A DNA stretch of 47,392 nucleotides from Paenibacillus tianmuensis. Its GTDB lineage: Bacteria; Bacillota; Bacilli; Paenibacillales; NBRC-103111. Position numbers and translations under genes: made by a program. The stretch is taken from assembly GCF_900100345.1 (NCBI RefSeq), contig NZ_FMTT01000006.1, positions 156,934-204,325 of the forward strand. The letters are read 5' to 3'. This document shows, in pieces, positions 43,952-47,392 of the stretch (positions are counted from its first letter, which is position 1; every line of letters starts with the position of its first letter). The notes below the pieces were generated by a model. The model was not told the origin of the DNA. It worked only from the letters and a program-made list of their open reading frames with translations, and searched no databases.

Positions 43952-44960
43952 TAATATCATCTCCTCCGCCACGGGCGATGATGATTTCACCGGCTTCTTC
44001 CAAACGCCTGATCGTAGCTACGATGCGTGTTTGCGCTTCTTCGACGTCACGCAGCCGAACCGGTCCCATGAACTCCATTTCTTCCCGGAACGATTCGGCC
44101 ATCCGCTTGGACATGTTTTTGAAAATGGCTTCCCGAACTTCTTCGCTGGCCACTTTAAGCGCCAATTGGAGGTCGGCATTCTCGATGTCGCGGATAATCC
44201 GTTGGATCGAGCGGTTGTCGATGTTGACGATGTCTTCGAATACGAACATCCGCTTCTTGATTTCTTCGGCAAGCTCAGGGTCCTGAATCTCAAGCGAATC
44301 GAGGATCGTACGCTCTGTCCCCCGGTCGACGCCATTCAAAATTTGAACGACGGCCGAAATCCCGCCGGCATTCGTATAGTCCTGCGTAACCGTGGCGGAA
44401 AGCTTCTGCTCAAGTACCCGCTCAACTTGGCTGATGACCTCCGGCGACGTGCTGTCCATCAAGGCAACCCGCTTCGCCACATCCGCCTGCTTCTCCTGAG
44501 GAAGCGAGGACAGGATGATGGAGGCTTGCTCCGGCTGCAGGTACGCGAGAACCAAAGCAATGGTTTGCGAATTTTCATTCTGGATGAAGTTCAAGATTTG
44601 AGCAGGATCGGCTTTCCGGGCGAAATCGAAAGGTCTCACTTGAAGCGTCGCCGTCAACCGATTGATGATATCCAATGCTTTTTGAGATCCGAGTGCTTTC
44701 TCCAAAATCTCTTTCGCATAAGTGATACCGCCTTGCGATATGAATTCTTGGGCTAAGCAAATTTGATGGAATTCTGCCAAGATCGCTTCTTTTTCGGCGT
44801 TGTCAACTTTTCTGACATTGGCTATTTCCAAAGTGAGCTGCTCAATTTCTTCGTCACGCAGATGTTTAAAAATTTGAGCGGACACTTCCGGACCCAAACT
44901 AATCAATAGAATTGCGGCTTTTTGTCGCCCCGTTAAACCCGGTTGCTGTACTTTAGCCAA
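43944..44960 (-). CDS. fliG: flagellar motor switch protein FliG
   Basis: C-ring protein that contacts the stator. TTG at 44958-44960 behind GAGGTG gives MAKVQQPGLTGRQKAAILLI and 338 residues. The N-terminal FliF-binding domain is followed by the middle domain with LQPEQASIILSSLPQEKQAD (about 140). The C-terminal torque domain has DIENADLQLALKVASEEVRE, NMSKRMAESFREEMEFMGPV and RLRDVEEAQTRIVATIRRLE, with the charged residues needed for torque present. Confidence 0.96.
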   Translation of the reverse strand: MAKVQQPGLTGRQKAAILLISLGPEVSAQIFKHLRDEEIEQLTLEIANVRKVDNAEKEAILAEFHQICLAQEFISQGGITYAKEILEKALGSQKALDIINRLTATLQVRPFDFARKADPAQILNFIQNENSQTIALVLAYLQPEQASIILSSLPQEKQADVAKRVALMDSTSPEVISQVERVLEQKLSATVTQDYTNAGGISAVVQILNGVDRGTERTILDSLEIQDPELAEEIKKRMFVFEDIVNIDNRSIQRIIRDIENADLQLALKVASEEVREAIFKNMSKRMAESFREEMEFMGPVRLRDVEEAQTRIVATIRRLEEAGEIIIARGGGDDIIV

Positions 44961-44973
44961 GTGTTGCACACCT

Positions 44974-46566
44974 CTATTCGTCTACTAACCAAGTGCGGAG
45001 CAGATTCACAAATTCATCCGGCTTTTTCTTGGCAAGCTGTTCCAGCTGCTTGCGCACTTGATTTTCATTGTTCAAGTTATCGATATCGATGGTCGGGAAT
45101 TCCACTCGCGGCGACTCGTCCAGAATCTCTTCTTCCTCTTGCTGCGCCTTGCGTCTGCGTATAAACCAGTAGGCGCCTCCGCCGAGCAACGCAAGAGCCA
45201 AACCGCCGAGTGCCCCATAGAGCAGCATCGAATTCGTGCTCGTTCCTTGAGTTCCGTTCGTTTTAGCGAACGTGTGAGGAAACACGGTTACCTTCTTTTC
45301 AAGTTCTGCGTCCGTCAGCGTCTGCTTATTATCGGCCAATCCTGCACGTACGACGTTGACGAGGATTTTCCGGATCTCCTTAACCGTTTCCTCTGAAAGC
45401 GAGTTCGAATCGGACGGATCGGGTGGTTCAATCCCGACGTTAACGGTTAAATCTTTTACTATGTAAGGCGTCATCTCAATTTCGTTTGTAATCCGGTTGA
45501 CTTCCCGGTTTACCGTTTTTTGCAGCTCTTCGGAATTCGTCTTTCCGCTGTTGCTGCTACCGGGGTATCCCGGCACATCCGTCGCGCCCGTTCCCGGAAC
45601 GCCGGACGTCCCTGCGCCGCCGTCACTCGTATAGTTCTTTTGGATCTCTTGGATCGAAATATCGAGCCCGGTTTGGTCTACCGTATTCGGCGCGGTCACC
45701 AGCTGCTCCTTGCGTCTTGTCTGATCGAAGTTCATCGTCGAGAACACGCTTACGATCACTTTGTCCCGACCGAGAATGGAGCCGAGCATTTGCTGCACAT
45801 TGCGCTGCACGTCGTTTCTGAACTTGTTGTTGATTTCGAACTGCTGCAAAGCGATATTGGAAGCTCCGCTCACTTTGCCGTTCGCTTTGGAGTACTCCAG
45901 CAGATCGCCGTTTTGATCGGAAATCGTAATGTTCTCAATCGGCAGCCCTTTGATGCTGTGGGAAACCAAGTTATACATCGTATCGACCTTGGCTTGATCA
46001 AGCGTATAGCCCGGCTTGATATCAAGCACGACGGAGGCCGATGCTTTCTCCGGTTGCTCCCCCTTCCGCAAGAACAAGCTTTCCTGTGGCAAGCTGATCA
46101 ATACTTTCGAGCTTGCGATCGCATTGTTCGAGTTGATGAGCTGCTGCAGCTCGCCTTGAACGGCATTGACGTATTTGACATCGAATTCTCTGTCTGTGGT
46201 GCCGAAGGTGCTGCTTTGGCTGAAAGCGCCATAGCCGACGTTGCCGTTTTTGTTCAAGCCTTGCGATTCGACGGCAAGCTTGACACTGGCGACTTGACTG
46301 CGCGGAACGCCGATGCTTTTTCCGTCTTCGCTGAGCTGATACGGGATTTTGGCGCCGTCCAAGTACGCTTTGATGGCCGCTGCGTCGCTAGGCTGCAAGT
46401 TCGTATAAGCCAAGGCATACTCGGTTTTAGAAAAATTATAACTAATAATCCCCACCGTCAGTATGACTAAAATCACAGTTGCGACAACAGTCCACTTTTG
46501 CGTTTTGCTGAATTGATTCCAATATTGCTTCGTTCGGTTCCAATATTGGAGCACATTTTCGTTCAC
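44974..46566 (-). CDS. fliF: flagellar MS-ring protein FliF
   Basis: Forms the membrane ring at the base of the flagellum. The start is GTG 46564-46566 after GGGGTGAAACA. The 530 residues have a first membrane helix (about 24-46, KWTVVATVILVILTVGIISY), ring-building motifs (about 50-220, KTEYALAYTNLQPSDAAAIK and QGELQQLINS), a beta-collar region with a Gly/Thr/Ser loop (about 310-345), a second helix (about 443-462) and a C-terminal FliG-binding tail (VEFPTIDIDNLNNENQVRKQ). It lies between fliE and fliG. Confidence 0.96.
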   Translation of the reverse strand: MNENVLQYWNRTKQYWNQFSKTQKWTVVATVILVILTVGIISYNFSKTEYALAYTNLQPSDAAAIKAYLDGAKIPYQLSEDGKSIGVPRSQVASVKLAVESQGLNKNGNVGYGAFSQSSTFGTTDREFDVKYVNAVQGELQQLINSNNAIASSKVLISLPQESLFLRKGEQPEKASASVVLDIKPGYTLDQAKVDTMYNLVSHSIKGLPIENITISDQNGDLLEYSKANGKVSGASNIALQQFEINNKFRNDVQRNVQQMLGSILGRDKVIVSVFSTMNFDQTRRKEQLVTAPNTVDQTGLDISIQEIQKNYTSDGGAGTSGVPGTGATDVPGYPGSSNSGKTNSEELQKTVNREVNRITNEIEMTPYIVKDLTVNVGIEPPDPSDSNSLSEETVKEIRKILVNVVRAGLADNKQTLTDAELEKKVTVFPHTFAKTNGTQGTSTNSMLLYGALGGLALALLGGGAYWFIRRRKAQQEEEEILDESPRVEFPTIDIDNLNNENQVRKQLEQLAKKKPDEFVNLLRTWLVDE

Positions 46567-46610
46567 TGTTTCACCCCATCTGATGAACCCTCGTCAGGTA
46601 CGATTGAAGA

Positions 46611-46913
46611 TTAGATTTGCGTTCTCATGATTTCTTGATAGGCCTCGATGACTTTGTTTCGCACTTGAACCGTGAGCTCTAATCCCAAGGACGCTTTTTC
46701 AGAGGCGATCATCAGTTGATGCACGTCGGAGATTTCTCCTGTGACGAACTGGCCTTTCATTACATCGGCGGTGGACTGCTTGTCATTCAAATCGGCGATG
46801 GCGTCGCTCAAAAATTTTCCGAATTGGTCCGAAGCTTCGGATGCGCTTGTTATTTTGGGTTGAACGGCGCCGGCAATCTGCTGCGGCTGCTGCAATTTCA
46901 GGGATTCGATCAT
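46611..46913 (-). CDS. fliE: flagellar hook-basal body adaptor FliE
   Basis: Connects the MS ring to the rod. The 100 residues match the family: SDQFGKFLSDAIADLNDKQS, ADVMKGQFVTGEISDVHQLM, IASEKASLGLELTVQVRNKV and IEAYQEIMRTQI at the end. It is preceded by the flgC remnant 22 bases upstream and followed by fliF, the flgB-flgC-fliE-fliF order of Bacillus. Confidence 0.95.
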   Translation of the reverse strand: MIESLKLQQPQQIAGAVQPKITSASEASDQFGKFLSDAIADLNDKQSTADVMKGQFVTGEISDVHQLMIASEKASLGLELTVQVRNKVIEAYQEIMRTQI

Positions 46914-46935
46914 GATTATTACTCCTTTTCGTTAA

Positions 46936-47063
46936 CTATTTCCCGATTTCCAACGCTTTCCCGATCAAAGCTTTGGAAGCGTTCAGTGCGGTGACGTTGG
47001 CTTCGTAGGATCGGGTAGCCGAGATCATATCGACCATTTCTTTCAAAATGTCCACATTGGGCC
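46936..47063 (-). pseudogene. flgC: flgC, 3' remnant cut off by an IS element
   Basis: FlgC is a proximal rod protein, normally about 150 residues. Only the last 41 remain: [20 protein letters not shown] then [20 protein letters not shown] and Lys, stop. This is a textbook FlgC C-terminus, and its Leu/Ile/Val rod motif is intact. Upstream of PNVD the reading frame runs into insertion-sequence DNA (QQAW and before), so the 5' edge is set near 47063, plus or minus a few bases. The frame happens to stay open into the IS to about 47127. flgB and the rest of flgC are not visible. Confidence 0.85.
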
Positions 47064-47392
47064 AGGCCTGTTGATTAACCAAATTATGTAATCTAAACAA
47101 CCCTCTGGGGGTTATGTGTCTGCACAATATATTGAATCTTTATAAGCCATTCAGCAGGCAGCAGATGAAGAGCGAATAAACGTGTAAATCGGACAAAGGA
47201 GAGTTCCACATGCCGAGATATGGATGCAGAAACGGAGTCAAACAGCCATTTCAGCAGAACGTACACCATCAATGCTGCAAATAACTGACCATAAACGGCG
47301 TTCTCTGTTGTCCCAAACAACGTAGGAATGTTTAAATGCTGCTTAATCCAACGAAAAAATACCTCGATCTGCCAACGAGCTTTATACATCTG
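47064..47392 (-). mobile_element. IS4-type insertion sequence, one end (partial)
   Basis: From the flgC break to the window edge, the DNA is insertion-sequence-like: about 30 bases of terminal sequence and then the C-terminal part of a DDE transposase. The break point is inferred from where FlgC similarity stops; a CAGGCCTG palindrome at 47063-47070 sits near it. Only one end is visible, so the inverted repeats and target duplication cannot be checked. The element lies in the same orientation as the flagellar operon. Confidence 0.75.
47093..47392 (-). CDS. IS4-family transposase, C-terminal fragment (open at window edge)
   Basis: The frame is open to the last base of the window and stops at TAG 47093-47095; 99 residues are visible. 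The segment [20 protein letters not shown] carries the Y-x2-R-x3-E-x6-K signature of IS4-family DDE transposases, with the catalytic Glu. It is followed by [20 protein letters not shown] and a hydrophobic, Arg-containing C-terminus. The N-terminal DD residues lie outside the window, so activity cannot be judged. Confidence 0.85.
   Translation of the reverse strand, partial: QMYKARWQIEVFFRWIKQHLNIPTLFGTTENAVYGQLFAALMVYVLLKWLFDSVSASISRHVELSFVRFTRLFALHLLPAEWLIKIQYIVQTHNPQRVV

Noticed and set aside
47063..47070. CAGGCCTG palindrome at the flgC/IS junction as target-site duplication
   Set aside because: Only one IS end is visible; a single palindrome cannot show a duplication or a terminal repeat.

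Overview
The window is a slice of the chromosome of an endospore-former-type Firmicute. It looks most like Paenibacillaceae (Paenibacillus or a close relative). The reasons are a PolC-type replicase, a B. subtilis-like fla/che operon with CheC, CheD, FliY and SigD, the order rpsB-tsf-pyrH-frr-uppS-cdsA-dxr-rseP-proS-polC-rimP-nusA-rnpM-ylxQ-infB, many TTG/GTG starts behind strong GGAGG sites, and moderately GC-rich codon use. Species is inferred from protein flavour and gene order only. Every gene supported here lies on the minus strand, so transcription runs from high to low coordinates.

Region 1 (about 47392 to 46936): the partial end of an IS4-type insertion sequence abuts the last 41 codons of flgC. 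The rest of flgC and flgB are not in the window. Region 2 (46913 to 16673): a long, tightly packed motility and chemotaxis operon. It holds fliE-F-G-H-I-J, a MotE/YlxF-like gene, fliK, flgD, a small flagellar-operon gene, flgE, flbD/swrD, fliL, fliM, fliY, cheY, fliO-P-Q-R, flhB, flhA, flhF, flhG, cheB, cheA, cheW, cheC, cheD, an unnamed membrane protein, sigD, a FapA/DUF342 protein, a disordered small protein, a SwrB-like protein and an MltG-like membrane protein, then a terminator. Region 3 (16610 to 7794): translation and envelope genes rpsB, tsf, pyrH, frr, uppS, cdsA, dxr, rseP, proS. They start from a good sigma-A promoter with a structured leader, and three intrinsic hairpin/T-tract elements lie between genes. 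Region 4 (7793 to 7465): a 329-base gap holding a 118-base imperfect palindrome and a second hairpin. Region 5 (7464 to 1): polC, then the rimP-nusA-rnpM-ylxQ-infB operon with its own promoter and a two-hairpin leader. The infB reading frame leaves the window inside a Gly/Gln/Arg/Tyr tandem-repeat region.

Functionally, the flagellar genes encode the MS ring, C ring, export gate and ATPase complex, rod and hook parts, the hook-length ruler and placement GTPase/ATPase, plus the histidine-kinase pathway that controls the switch. SigD then drives late genes elsewhere. The second half covers ribosome assembly and recycling, isoprenoid and phospholipid precursors, intramembrane proteolysis, replication and transcription-translation factors.

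Most of the window is conserved core genome, and I see no defence island, biosynthetic cluster or CRISPR array. The observations most worth following are the IS/flgC junction, the long palindrome between proS and polC, the two RNA leaders (rimP-nusA and rpsB), the small unassigned proteins in the tail of the fla/che operon, the short archaeal/eukaryotic-type ProRS at the usual bacterial locus, and the infB repeat tract.
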